Positions 24,235-35,281 are shown, counted from the first letter of the stretch. The stretch is DNA of 64,000 nucleotides from Erythroxylum novogranatense (GCA_029891385.1 CM057229.1:6729001-6793000); one strand, 5' to 3'. Notes: a model not told the origin generated them from the sequence alone. A program made the numbers and translations.

Positions 24235-25972
24235 TTACAATGATCCTCGCCTACTTTTCATATATTGAAATCTTTTCATAACAAGATCATTGTCAATATT
24301 TGCAAATACATCTCTTTCAATGTAACACACTAAATAATCATTCAATAGGTCATCTCCCATTTTATTACAAAGTGAACTCGTGATAATTTTCATTGTGGAG
24401 AAAGCTCTTTCCACTGTGGCTGTAGGAACTGGTAAAAGTAATGACAATTTGACTAACAAATAAACCAAAGGGAATACATGATGCTTTCTTGTAGCCACCA
24501 TTCTTTTAGCAAGGTCTCCAATTCCACTCAAGTCAGAGAAATTCTTATCCATACGCACATCAATGATAAAATTTCCAAGTTGATATTCAAGTTCAATTAA
24601 AGCAATAAGAGGAACTCTGATGGATAGAATTTGGCAAATTCAATCAATTTCTCCATGTCAAATGCAGAAAAGGAGTCTTTAGGATCAAGACATGCAATAC
24701 ATAAAAGCAAACTTGTATTGACTTTATCAAATTGATTATTCAGCTCTTGAAGTTGCATGTCAATCACATAATAAAAAAGCTCAACACGGTAGTGATAAAC
24801 ATTCGTCATGTCTTCGCTTCTACGCCTTGATCTCCCTCTAACTAGAAACATATCTTGCATATCTATCACACTTACATTATTTTCACCACAAAAGTCAACG
24901 ACTTGTTTCCATAAAGACTCCCAACTATCATCTGTAACTTGTTGCAAATGACATTTTGAGACTTTAACCAAATGCATTGCATTCATTATATTTTGATCTT
25001 TTTTCTGTAAAACTTGAGATAACCATTTGTGATTCCCAAGATCTTTATCATAAGATGCAACACAAAGAGAAATTCAAAGCGAAGCATAATATCAATTAAA
25101 TCAATAGCTTCATCCCTTTGTGAATCATCATTCCCATTTTCTCCAACAAACTCAAGAACCTCAATGACAGAAGAAAATAAATATAGAAAATTAATGAGCG
25201 TACCAAAATGAGAACCCCAACGAGTATCTCCTTGTCTTTTCAATGTCATTTCTTGATTCAATCGTTGCCTAGTTTCTATCACCCCTTGTGAAATTCCTGT
25301 CATCACTTTCTCCATTTGTTTTTATCAAAGCATATCCCTACGCTTACAAGATCCTCCAATAACATTGCACAAACGAGTAATAGTATTACAAAAGGAACAT
25401 ACATTTAAATGCTTTTTAGCAACAGCAACAAATGTAAGCTTAAGTTGATGTGCAAAACAATGGATGTAGTAAGCACAAGAATTTTCCTTCAAAATTAGAC
25501 TTTTAAGATCATGAAATTCACCTCGCATATTACTAGCTCCATCATAGCCTTGACCTCTCAAGCTAGCAATACTCAAGCCATAGTTAGAGAATAATGACTT
25601 GATACCTTTTAAAAGTGAAGTTGCACTTATGTCACATACATTCACAAGACTAAGAAATCTTTGAATGACACATCCAAAACTATCAACATACCGAATGACG
25701 ACTCCCATTTGCTCTTTTACTGACACATCTTGACTTTCATCCACTAAAATAGAGAACAAATCATCACCCATATCTAAAATAATGGCCTTTGTTGTCTCAA
25801 ATGCAGCTGCATTAATAATATCACGTTGAATATCGGGTGATGTAAGTTTGAGATTTTTAGGAGCATTCCCTAGAACAACATTCCTAATTTCTTCATTATT
25901 AGAAGCTATGAATTTTAGTAATTCTAGAAAATTCCCTTGGTTTGTTGAATTCTCAGACTCATCATTCCCCAA
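24235..25972 (-). pseudogene. hAT transposase, catalytic and dimerisation part
   Basis: Four consecutive minus-strand frames (25972-25325, 25315-24986, 24986-24597, 24558-24235) form one protein. It begins D-E-S-E-N-S-T-N-Q-G-N-F-L-E, then a DUF4371-like RNase H fold with I-L-V-D-E-S-Q-D and the G-Q-G-Y-D-G-A-S-N-M motif, then H-C-F-A-H-Q-L. The second frame has R-W-G-S-H. The last holds the hAT dimerisation motif T-A-T-V-E-R-A-F-S-T-M-K and C-Y-I-E-R-D-V-F. Single frame changes or stops separate the pieces. The protein would bind the terminal repeats and cut the element out. The N-terminal zinc-finger module is inverted next door. Confidence 0.85.
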
Positions 25973-25975
25973 ACC

Positions 25976-26340
25976 ATGGATAAAGATCGTAAGCGGAGAT
26001 TTATTGTATCATGGTTTAATGATTTCAAGGATTGGTTGGAATATAGTGTTGAAAAATATGTTGCATACTGCTTATATTGTTATCTTTTTTCAGCTAATCG
26101 TGAAAGGAAACATACTAATTTTGTATCTGAGGGTTTTAGTGCTTGGCGAAAAAAAACAAGATTAAGAGAACATGTAGGAAATCATGACTCTGATCATAGT
26201 CGATGTCGAATTGCTTGTGAAAATTTAATGAACCAATCTCAATCTATTGAGTCAGCTTTTTCAAGGCAATCAGAGAGATTAAAAATTGAATATCGGTGTA
26301 GGCTAAATGCATCAATAGGGTGTCTTCGTTATCTTTTAAT
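25976..26340 (+). pseudogene. hAT transposase TTF-type zinc-finger module, inverted relative to the rest
   Basis: On the plus strand this segment encodes R-R-F-I-V-S-W-F-N-D-F, W-L-E-Y-S-V-E-K, A-Y-C-L-Y-C-Y-L-F and F-V-S-E-G-F-S-A-W, then L-R-E-H-V-G-N-H and R-L-N-A-S-I-G-C-L-R-Y-L-L. This is the TTF-type zinc finger that normally sits between the N-terminus (26552-26345, minus) and the D-E-S-E-N-S part (from 25972, minus). Its orientation is opposite to both neighbours, so it appears to have flipped in place. The open frame runs on to 26452, but beyond about 26340 it is only the antisense of the N-terminal exon. Confidence 0.85.
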
Positions 26341-26344
26341 AAAT

Positions 26345-26552
26345 AAGTTCTACACACCTGGTCTCGTTTTTCAGGAGGATACTCCATTATATTTGGTCTC
26401 AATCCTGGATCGGAAGGAAGATTTTCTGAGTCAATCACAAGTTCTTCAATAATAACCTCCTTCGATGCTGGAGGTGCTTTATTAACATTTTGATTTAAAT
26501 CACACGATGATGACTGAATAGTCAGTCTTAATTTTTTAAAGCATTTTTTCAT
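26345..26552 (-). pseudogene. hAT transposase N-terminus
   Basis: Starting at the ATG at 26552, it reads M-K-K-C-F-K-K-L and later L-P-S-D-P-G-L-R-P-N-I-M-E-Y and R-D-Q-V-C-R-T-Y-L-L-K, the standard start of this transposase family. After L-L-K the expected zinc-finger text is absent on this strand, because that segment is inverted. Confidence 0.8.
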
Positions 26553-27226
26553 AACTGCAAAATAATAAAAAAATTAGTTAGAACCAATATTTACTAATTC
26601 CATAAAAGAGGTAGCAGCTGTGAAATATACTAAAAAATAATTTGATCTCCTTTTCTTTTATATATACATATATATATTCCCTACTGTTCATAAGCCTAAA
26701 AAATTCATTCCCTACTGCAACAACTTAGTTAAATTATTGATTAAACGGTCATACATGCATTCGATGAAACATCCTTAAATCCTGTCGTGGAATAAATATT
26801 ATAAAACTTGTAGATATAAAAAGCAGACATGATGGAAGAACAAAAAGTCAAGAAAAACGGTCAGACATGCCAGTTAGCTATGAACAAGTATTACGCAGGA
26901 GTAAATCTAGTTTAGCTCGATCATATAGGAAAAAAGAAGGAAAACATTGATGATCCAGATTTGAGTTCCGAAACTACCTTGAAAGCTTTATGTTTTTCCT
27001 ATTATCAATCTCTTTCAAGATTGGAGCATCAAAAATTTCAATATCTAATTTACGGGCAATCTCAAGAAGCGAAGGAAAAGCAACTTGAAAGTCGATTGGC
27101 ATGTGTGCAGGATCTTCATCCTCAAGCTTGTGTAAGCTATTCTTGTAAGCTTGTGTTGTATGCCCGTATATATAAAATTTAATTTTTTAAAATTTTGGGG
27201 AGCCCGGTGGTATATCTCCGTCCATG
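26553..27226. other. hAT 5' non-coding region
   Basis: AT-rich leader or promoter side of the transposon, up to its right terminus. No gene or clear promoter element seen. Confidence 0.5.
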
Positions 27227-27596
27227 GTTGCATCACACCGCAGTGCCCTCGCACTCAATCATCGCTCTTCTCACTCGACTCTACGCTCTTCACTCCGACC
27301 ACCGACACACGCCTCGCCACTGCCTATGCTAGCCTAACGCATGCCCATGAGCCGCTTTTCACCCTGACCACCATCTTGCACGCTCTTGCACCCTACCACA
27401 CCACGCACCTCACAACCTACTGCACTTCCCATTAAAATTTAAGTTAAATTTTAAAATTTTATCTTAAAATTATATTTTAAAAGTTAAAATTAAAATAGTA
27501 AAAAATCAAGTGACTTAAGTGTTACACTGTGATATAAATGCAATCAATTTTAAAACTTAAATTTTATCTTAATTTTTAAATAATTTAATTTAAAGT
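27227..27596. other. Right flank of the hAT insertion, C-rich then AT-rich
   Basis: 27235-27435 is rich in CAC, CTC and ACC. Its open frame (Thr/His/Pro-rich) looks compositional. It then turns to A/T text. No gene supported. Confidence 0.4.
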
Positions 27597-28030
27597 TTGA
27601 TTTCATTTGTGTCACAGGATAATTAGGGATGTCCCAAGTTCGGTTGGATGGCTCATGAGCTAGGTCGTGTCTCAACGAGCCAAAATTGGTCGAATTGTGG
27701 TTGTATGAAAATTTAAATTTTGATTTTATTTATGTCACAGGACAATTAGGGATGTCCCAAGCCTGGTTGGATGGCCCACGGGCCAACCCGTGCTCTAAAA
27801 GGTCAAAATTGGTGGGTTCGTAGTTGGATGTCACAGGCAAGTCGGGCCTGCTTGGCCCATCCTAATTTTTAAAAAATTACAAAACAACATCGTTTTTGTT
27901 GTTCTGGTCAGTCCACAGCTTGGCTCGTGCTCGACCAGACCTCAACCTGTGGCCCAGTAGAGTCAAAATATTTTGTCCCGTGGTCCAATTAACCCAAGTC
28001 GGGCTAAAATTGACATCCCTAAGGATACTT
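27597..28030. repeat. Duplicated repeat with GGGATGTC ... GACATCCC ends
   Basis: A unit beginning TTTGATTT, GTCACAGGA and AATTAGGGATGTCCCAAG is present twice, about 122 bp apart (about 27597 and 27719). The block closes near 28010-28025 with TTGACATCCCTAAGG, the inverse of its start. It is rich in GGCCC / GGGCC text, as in a common plant short inverted-repeat element. Class uncertain. Confidence 0.55.
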
Positions 28031-28177
28031 AAGTTGTGACACATATTTTGATTTTGTCTTTTTATTATTTCAATTTTAAGTTTTAAAATAAAATTTAAGT
28101 AAAAATTTAATTTATCACGGTGGCACATATGAAATCTAATTTGATTTTTAAAATATTTTAATTTTAATTTTTAAAAG

Positions 28178-28400
28178 ATGATTCGGCTCTTTTTTTTCTT
28201 TGTTCATCAACAAGGTGTTGCACAAAGGCATCAACTTTCTTCACGACTCCGATCATCCTCCTCTCAAGTCCTTGGAAATCAACCCACTGTAGGACTGGGA
28301 AAAAATCGTCCAGAATTGTATCTTCATGGTCTCCGTAATAAGACCCTTCCCATAATAACGCTTCTCTGAAATCATTCGCAACATGAGGTTGAAAGCAAGA
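28178..28400 (-). pseudogene. Cytochrome P450 (CYP81-like) fragment
   Basis: The minus-strand frame reads W-E-G-S-Y-Y-G-D-H-E-D, D-D-F-F-P-V-L-Q-W-V-D-F-Q-G-L-E-R-R-M and V-K-K-V-D-A-F-V-Q-H-L-V-D-E. This matches the region between helices F and G of CYP81-type plant P450s. Only about 70 residues remain; the N-terminus, I-helix and heme loop are missing. It lies about 300 bp downstream of the complete P450 gene on the same strand, so it is probably the remains of a tandem copy. The text is clearly different from the intact gene, so it is not a recent duplicate. Confidence 0.75.
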
Positions 28401-28704
28401 TCTTTGTCTCTGAACTTCCTCTTCTTTGGAGTTTAGGAGATAATGAACATTAAAAAACAATGGCTGAAGGTAGGAAATAAACAATTTCCATTATTGTTTC
28501 ATCACATTACATTCTATTTTATTAATTAACATTTAACCAAATAGGCCTTAAAGGATGATAGACAGAAAGTAGATACATTATAACGATAAATATTAGCTGT
28601 CTCAAGCATTTATTTAAATTAATTACTAATGTAAGCATTTGGTAGATCCTGAATTTTGACAATAGGTGCAATCGGACCAATTGACCCAGGAAGCCCCCCA
28701 AAGC
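28401..28704. other. Space between P450 fragment and P450 gene
   Basis: AT-rich. It presumably contains the 3' untranslated region of the P450 gene, which reads leftward from the stop at 28705-28707. No clear poly(A) signal chosen. Confidence 0.4.
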
Positions 28705-30689
28705 TTAGGAGTAGAGAGTGATCATGGACTCTCGAGGAGTGCAAGCAGCGACCAAGGGCCGAACCCTAGCCAGAGTGAGTCCATCTCGCTCATCCATATC
28801 CAACATCTCTTCACCAACTCGTCCCCAGTCAAAGCATTGAATGAGCGATCCCAAGGCTAACATAATTGTGTGCATCGCCATGGCACCACCTGGACAAGCT
28901 CGCCTTCCCATTCCAAAAGGAATGAACTTTGACCCGTCTCTCTCGCCTTCGAACCCCTTGAACCTCTCTGGCTTGAAAATCTCAGGCTCTTCCCACACAT
29001 TTGGGTCCCTATGCATAGCCCACACATTTACCATCAAAATCGTGTCTTTCTCTACCTTGTACCCCGAAACGGAGATGTCATCAGATGGGCAGTGGGGTAA
29101 TAAGAGTGGAAACGCCGGGTATAGCCGTAACGTCTCATTGACGACACAACGGAGATATGGTAGTTTTGGAAGATCAGATTCTTCTAGCAAGCGGCTGTAT
29201 CCTGCCTGGGTGTCAATCTCAGCTTTCACTTTCTTTAGCTCTTCGGGATGATTCAGAAGAAGAGACATTACCCATTCCAGAGTAAGAGCTGTTGTGTGTG
29301 TTCCTGCGATGAACATTACCTGCAAAAAGCATTATGACAAGTTGTGTTTACTTAAACAGCACTAGTAACCACAACTATTGACTAAGTATAGAAAGCTAAT
29401 AATCATCTGAGTATTTAATTCTAATTACAATCTTGAAATTTTGGTCGCTCAAGAATTGACGTGCTTGAGCTTTGAATTTAATAGCTTTTTTTTTTTCTAT
29501 GAATGGTAATAAATTGTTAGAAAAATTACTCTATTGAAAGTGGTAGTATAGCTAAAAATGAAATGGCAATCAACAAGTGTACGTTTACCAAGTCCAATAT
29601 CGTGCCCCCTATACGACGGAAGATGGCACAGCTTACCTGGTGAAAATCATTACTTAAACTGCCAAGAGTCAAACATTTCAGACCATGAACGAAGCAGGAA
29701 AATGACAATTGATGCTTTGATTAAAGAAATTAATTTTAAAAGGTTTAAATATATGTATAGCGAAGAATTAGGTAGTTAAGTTAGGCTCTGCTAAGACAGA
29801 TAATTACCATTATAATACCCTTGATAATATCATCTGAGTAGATCTTGGGCTGCGACTTTTGGAGGGATAGTAGACTTTCGATCACAGTCCTGTCAGCAAT
29901 ACCTGAAGGAGAAACTTTAATCTTTAGTCGAATTTCTTCTACCAAATCCCCCAAGAATTTATCCCTTTTCCTATGCAAATCGATCCAAGTGTTCGCCAAA
30001 CCCCTGTATCCAAGTAATCTCAAAGCTGGGAAAAATTCACATAAATCCATGGACCTAACAGGGGAGAAAGTTTCTTTGAGCTCCAAAAGATACTGTTTCC
30101 CTGAGTCCGTGCACGCCTCCTCATCTTCAACACACTTTTTCCCAGCAGCCAATCTCATATTTATATTGAATGACAAGAGCATGAAGAAATGATGCAAGTT
30201 CACTGCCTTTCTATTGGATACTTTGGACACTAATCGTAGGATGCTACGAACTTCTTCAGCCCAGATAAGAGAAGACTTTTGCAGACTATTGTGGGACAGA
30301 ATTTCTGCTACAGTAAAGCGCCTGAGGGTTCTCCATAGATCTCCGTAAGGAGCAAAGACGAAGGTAGTATAGTCGTAAGTCGTATGATCTGCAACCAGAG
30401 AGGGAGGCCTATTTGCGACGACAATATCGTTCTTGGTGAAACACTCTTCAACAGCTGAGGGAGAAGATAACACAAGCGCAGATCGGAATCCCAACTGAAG
30501 GTAAAGAATGGGGCCGTGCTTCTTCAGTAAATTCTCAAGTGATCGGTGAAGTGGTTGTTTAACAAGGTGGAGGTGTCCGATTATGGGTAGAGATGAAGGA
30601 CTTGGTGGTAAACTTTTGCTACGACATAACACATGTTTGATGAGTAAAATTGATGCAAAGAAAGCAAGGAAGTAGCAGAGGTTTTCCAT
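28705..30689 (-). CDS. CYP81-family cytochrome P450, two exons, His in the I-helix acid position
   Basis: Exon 1 is 30689-29808 and exon 2 is 29319-28705, joined in phase 0; the predicted protein is 498 residues, normal for the family. Visible parts: N-terminal membrane anchor (about 1-22), Pro-rich hinge L-P-P-S-P (27-31), C-helix W-R-T-L-R (119-123), I-helix A-G-T-H-T-T (299-304), E-T-L-R (356-359), P-E-R-F (411-414) and heme loop F-G-M-G-R-R-A-C-P-G (429-438, ligand Cys436). It should be an ER-bound monooxygenase using a P450 reductase; CYP81 members often hydroxylate isoflavonoids, lignans or indole glucosinolates, but the substrate cannot be told. The I-helix residue is usually Asp, here His302. 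I chose the ATG at 30689 because its context is good (GCCATGG) and the upstream ATG at 30752 lies almost at the predicted transcription start. Confidence 0.88.
29320..29807 (-). other. P450 intron (488 bp)
   Basis: On the minus strand it starts GTAATTATC after an ATG codon and ends TTTTTGCAG before GTAATG. It lies at the conserved intron position of A-type plant P450s, just before the I-helix motif. Confidence 0.85.
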
Positions 30690-30789
30690 GGCGATGCCAG
30701 AGATATCTACTGAAGGAATCAGAAGAAGCAGATAATTAAAGTATGAATGCATTGTATTTCTTGTGTATTCTTATGAGTAACTTTACATT

Positions 30790-30799
30790 GTATTTATAC
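30790..30799 (-). promoter_or_regulatory. TATA box of the P450 gene
   Basis: Reads GTATAAATAC on the minus strand, about 100 bp upstream of the chosen start codon. Confidence 0.65.
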
Positions 30800-31828
30800 A
30801 CAATTATAATATCTAAAAAGATAATGAAAATTAATTAAAATATATAAGATAATTTACTTAACTCGGATAAGGAGAAGGCTTGTCGGTGTGGTTGTAACTT
30901 CGATGTCAAAAAATAATGAAGAGGACCAAAATTTTGATAGAGAAAGTAGCGTTCAGTTCAATAATAAGATTTGTAATAAAGGATGATGAAGTGTCAGTAA
31001 TTAAGAAATCATAAATATAAAATAGGAGGAACTGCAACGAAATTAAATATTACAATCTTATATTTATCTATTATATTTAATAAACATACTATTAATAAGA
31101 ACAAGTAAATAATAAATATTTAGAATGTGAAGATCAACCATGTTAAGCTTCGAAAATAAGAAATTTTATGTATTTTACACCAAAAAATATATCAAGTTTT
31201 CAATACTAGCTATAGTTATATTTTGAAGATCTCTTTAAGAAAACAATTTTTCTTTTTACTCTTTTGTTTATTTTCACGTACTAAAAATGAAGAAGGAAAA
31301 AATCGCTTCTTTTCGGTTTTGTCGAACTACAGAATGAAAGAGTACCAATAGGGTTTTTTTCTTCAACGCACAACATTAACAACGAAAAAGGATGACAGAG
31401 TACAGTACATCTATCCTTTTTGTTTTTTTCGTTTGTAAGTGCTTTTAAAAAAATGACCTAGCAATCACGTCATTTCCTTTCGGTTAAATATATAACCAAC
31501 ACATAAACCACCAAATGTAACGTCATCTGAGGTAAAAGACCACGTGGCAAGCCGGTCCACCATACTCAATTTCTTTGTTTAGGGAATTTGGGAATTGTTT
31601 TTTCGAAACTGGACCATTACGCATCGTCACATCTACTAAAATGTAATCGTTGTGCAGATTGACTCGCAAGATATGCGGTGCAGTTTGACATTAACTGTAC
31701 TTTTTTAAATACCATCTCTAGTGAGTGTCATTCTATCATCTTTAAAAATCAGTTAAGCGTTAGTTTCTCTCGACTCGTTTTATAATCTGGATCTTTTCTC
31801 TTTAATAAAAAAAAAAGAAGACCACACG
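30800..31828. other. P450 upstream region, no other gene
   Basis: AT-rich intergenic DNA and presumably the P450 promoter. ACGT-type cores, including CACGTGG near 31542, are visible, but none can be assigned a role from sequence alone. Confidence 0.4.
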
Positions 31829-32106
31829 CAGTGACGGAGCTACGTTGAAGGGGAGGGGGGCCATGGCCCCCCTTTTCAAAATTTTTTTTAAAAAATTACT
31901 TATATAATTAAATAAATAACATTTAAATTTTAAATTTAATAATCATACCAATATCCTTTGTTTTTTTTTTTAAATCAAATAAATAAAACATTAAATATTA
32001 AAAAAAATTACGGTTGAAACTTAGAAGTCATTAGTCAAGTAAGTTGGATATACTAGCCTCCCTTTAAAATTAGCTCTCCTTTAAAATTGAGTCTACTCCA
32101 TCTCCG
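31829..32106. mobile_element. Non-autonomous hAT MITE, 278 bp
   Basis: It starts CAGTGACGGAGCTACGTTGA and ends CTCCATCTCCG, whose reverse complement keeps the GGAG core. The flanks are ACCACACG (31821-31828) and ACCACGCG (32107-32114), an 8-bp duplication with one mismatch. Just inside the left end is a G-run/C-run hairpin. It has no coding capacity. The left end resembles that of the hAT element at 24115. Confidence 0.65.
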
Positions 32107-32663
32107 ACCACGCGGCCCCGATACATGGCCATCCCTATCTTCTGCTTTTTTCATACAATTGTTGGAACACGCGACTTTCCACTACCGTGTCTAGTACAAA
32201 TTCACTAGAAATAGATTATTCGATCGTTTAACCGTTTTCCATTTTTGTTGGAACACGCGACTTTCCACTACGGTTTCTAGTACAAATTCACTAGAAATAG
32301 ATTTTTCGATCCGTTTAGCCGGTGCTGAAGCAAGTCATTCCTTTTTATTAAAGACCATCTCTGCTATCTTCACTAATAAATAAGTAAAAAATTAATTTGT
32401 AATGGGATTGTTTCCGAATTTTTCTCATGTAAAACTTTTATAAATAACTGTTGATTATTTAATAAAAGCTGTAATCTTCATAATAATTTTCTTTCATTAT
32501 CTTTTCCTCTTCTCCGATTTTTATTTCAAAATCATATATTTTTCTTATATAGGACAAACTTTCATTTACATCTCACGCCCACATAGTTAGCTGTTGTGAC
32601 TTGTTATTAAATTAAAGGACCGGTCATTATTAGATAGTGTTTGAAATGTGATGTTATAAGAGA
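32107..32663. repeat. Tandem 89-bp repeats and AT-rich DNA
   Basis: Two head-to-tail copies of a unit (TTGTTGGAACACGCGACTTT to about CCATTTTTG) lie at about 32159 and 32248. Single copies recur at about 32946 and 34815 inside the duplicated segments. A stretch from about 32337 (CCTTTTTATTAAAGACCATC) is shared with 51768. No gene. Confidence 0.75.
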
Positions 32664-32885
32664 TATAAAAGACTAGACGGAGGTGAGTTGGTAAGCATTT
32701 TTTCAGGTTTAAGTGACGTCGTGAGTTCAATCCCCTTTTTATGTATGCAGTCATTTAAAATTTATGTTAAAATTTTGCCTCTTACAAGAGATTTAACCAG
32801 TTTGAATAAAAATTAGTCTAAATATGATGACTTAAAAATAATTTTCAATAATTAAAACTCTTTTAAAACACCACCTCATGGGTAC
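32664..32885 (+). mobile_element. SINE-like sequence, tRNA-derived
   Basis: It has a possible A box (GAGTTGGTAAGC near 32683) and a good B box (GAGTTCAATCC near 32723), at about the distance expected of a Pol III promoter, followed by an unrelated body. A diverged copy of the B-box part and body lies at about 34575-34755. No target duplication was identified. Confidence 0.45.
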
Positions 32886-34300
32886 AAAAAAGGAACAGGC
32901 GAGCCCAATTTAGGGATATCCCTATCTTCTACTTTTTTCATACAATTGTTGGAACACGCTACTTCCCACCACTGTTTCTAGTACAAATTCACTAGAAATA
33001 GATTTTTCAATCTGTTTAACCGTTTTTCATTTTTGCTGGTACAAAAACCGATCCAAATAATATATGTGCAGTCTAATAGAGTAAAAACTAAACAAATAAG
33101 ATGAACTTAAGTTATCAATCAAGATGAATCACGAAATTGTATAACAGAGATAATATGGAAATATATATGTTTTGTTATCAATTTTTGTATCAGCAAGTTG
33201 TTGAAGATATTGTCCATATAAAAAATTGCCTGAAGCCATATTAATAAGGTCTTTCCAAAACGCAAAGCTTCTAACATTTTAGAGAATTTTATTTTCATGA
33301 ACACAAGATATAATACCTAGTAATTAGTTATAGTAATTTCTATTATAGTTTCAATAAATATTTGACCCATACTAACAACGTGTTTTTTTAATTGGACTTC
33401 AACCTATTTAAATACATCTTTTATTAAACCATAATATTATTTTATATCAAACCAAATCTTAATTTTTAGCCTTAATTTTAAATTTGTAATTGATAAATAT
33501 TCAAATGAAAATTAAAATTTCAACGAAAATGTTTCGAAGGATTACAGTTTGAAAGTAGCATTGCTTATAAGAAGGAAGAAAAAAGACTTTTAAGTAGTTA
33601 AATTTGTTGAGTCGACTACATTTAGGGTTAACAAAAGCTTGGCTTTACTGCAAAAAGTAAAAGATTTATGCTAAATTTGAATTATAGGAAGACCAAATTA
33701 ATTAATAACTATTTTAGAAGTAATTCTGCGTATTTTTAAGGTAATCTATTATATTTTATAATATTTTCATATTTTAAATCCTTTTATATTTATAAAAGAC
33801 TTCATATTTTTCAAAATCTTTTATATACTTGATATTCTATATACTTTTATCTGGAAGTTTTGTTTAGCTACTATAAATAGACTCAACGTATTAATGAAGC
33901 GAAATACAAAAATTGTACGACGGTGGTAGCAATATTTTTTCAACAAAAATTGTTGGCAGATTAAAATTACCTAGAAAATAGATTTTGAGATCCAATTACA
34001 CACTCATAATTTTATTAATGGAGAGAATGCAAATTTACAAAGACAAACTCATACGACAAACTCTCACAACCCAAAAACCCTTATGGGTTACTTCTTGAAA
34101 CTAACACCCCAACTTTTACATGTTAGACAATTTTGTTCTCTCGCATAAAGTTAGATAACGATTAATTGCATTTATTAGTTTTTCAATAAATTATCAGTTA
34201 AGTTACGTAATTTGATCTAGATAGAGATAATAAAGTGATTCAATATATAATCTAGATTAATGTGTCGAAATTTGGGTAAAAAATTGATCCCAATTAGTGT
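32705..34300 (+). repeat. Segmental direct repeat, copy A
   Basis: Matches 34575-36412 over essentially its full length, with scattered substitutions and small indels. Shared landmarks are GGCGAGCCCAATTTAGGGAT, ACAATTGTTGGAACACGC, TTACAGTTTGAAAGTAGC and CTCTCACAACCCAAAAACCC. It contains no gene. Copy A keeps the empty site for the SINE found in copy B. Confidence 0.85.
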
Positions 34301-34574
34301 AGACCAGACCTATATCGACTTTATAATGGAGACGCCTAATATGAAAGTTATATAAAGGTTAAGGTCTCCTACGATTGCTCATATTAATTATAAGTATAAG
34401 GATTCTCTAGCCAATTAAGATAGTTTACGTATTGAAAAAACTATAGAAAGACATAAATCATGTGTCGATAAACACTTTCCATAAAGGTCCTGGGAGATTC
34501 ATTATTGTTTAGAGCTCAGAAACAACATCAGAATCACAGATGGAATCGAAATTAGGTATTCCGCATTACTTTCA
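34301..34574. other. Spacer between the two direct repeats
   Basis: AT-rich unique DNA; nothing recognised. Confidence 0.4.
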
Positions 34575-35269
34575 TTTCTAAGTGAGGTCGTGAGTTCAAT
34601 CTTCTCTTTACGTATACAGTCGTTTAAAATTTGGGTCAGAGTTTTGCCTTCCACAAGGGACTTACCTAGCTTGAGTAGGAATTAATCTAAATGTAGATGG
34701 CTTAAAGATATTTTTCAATAATTAAGACCCTTCTTAGATATCTCATAGGTAAAAAAAAAAGACCAGGCGAGCCCAATTTAGGGATATCCCTGTCTTCTAC
34801 TTTTTTCATACAATTGTTGGAACACGCTACTTTCCACCACCGTTTCTAGTACAAATTCACTAGAAATAGATTTTTCAATCTGTTTAACCGTTTTTCATTT
34901 TTGCTGGTACAAAAACCGAACCAAATAATATATGTGCAGTCTAATAGAGTAAAAACTAAATAAATAAGATGAACTAAGTGATCAATCAAGATGAATCACG
35001 AAATTGTATAAGAGAGAAAATATGGAAATATATATGTTTTGTTATCAATTTTGTATTAGCAAGTTGTTGAAGATATTGTCCATATAAAAATTGCCTGAAG
35101 CGATATTAATAAAGGTCTTTCCAAAACACAAAACTTCTAACATTTTAGAGAATTTTTATTTTCATGGACACACGATATAATACCTAGTAATTAGTTATAG
35201 TAATTTCTATTATAGTTTCAATAAATATTTAACCCATACTAACAAGGTGTTTTTAAATTGGACTTCAAC

Positions 35270-35281
35270 CTATTTAAATAC
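35270..35281. repeat. SINE target site duplication, left copy
   Basis: CTATTTAAATAC, identical to 35517-35528. Confidence 0.9.

Larger units (their letters stand above)
24115..27226 (-). mobile_element. hAT-superfamily transposon, transposase broken
   Basis: The left end CAGTGACGGTGCCAGGAATT is a typical plant hAT terminus. The right end, read inward, is CATGGACGGAGATATACC, which keeps the GACGG core. Between them lies a minus-strand transposase of the TTF zinc-finger / hAT-dimerisation kind, like plant genes often named zinc finger MYM-type protein 1. About 670 bp on the right (26553-27226) is 5' untranslated or promoter DNA without a recognisable gene. Stops, frameshifts and an internal inversion make it non-autonomous. 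Confidence 0.75.

Noticed and set aside
25976..26452. A complete plus-strand gene of 158 residues
   Set aside because: Only the part to about 26340 is transposase text. The rest is antisense to the N-terminal exon, so this is an inverted segment, not a separate gene.
27235..27435. Thr/His/Pro-rich frame as an exon
   Set aside because: C-rich composition explains it. There is no splice partner or family match, and it is split from its left neighbour by the hAT insertion.
30690..30752. P450 start at the upstream ATG (30752)
   Set aside because: It would add 21 residues before the normal CYP81 start and lies only about 40 bp from the TATA box. The ATG at 30689 has the better context and gives the usual length.
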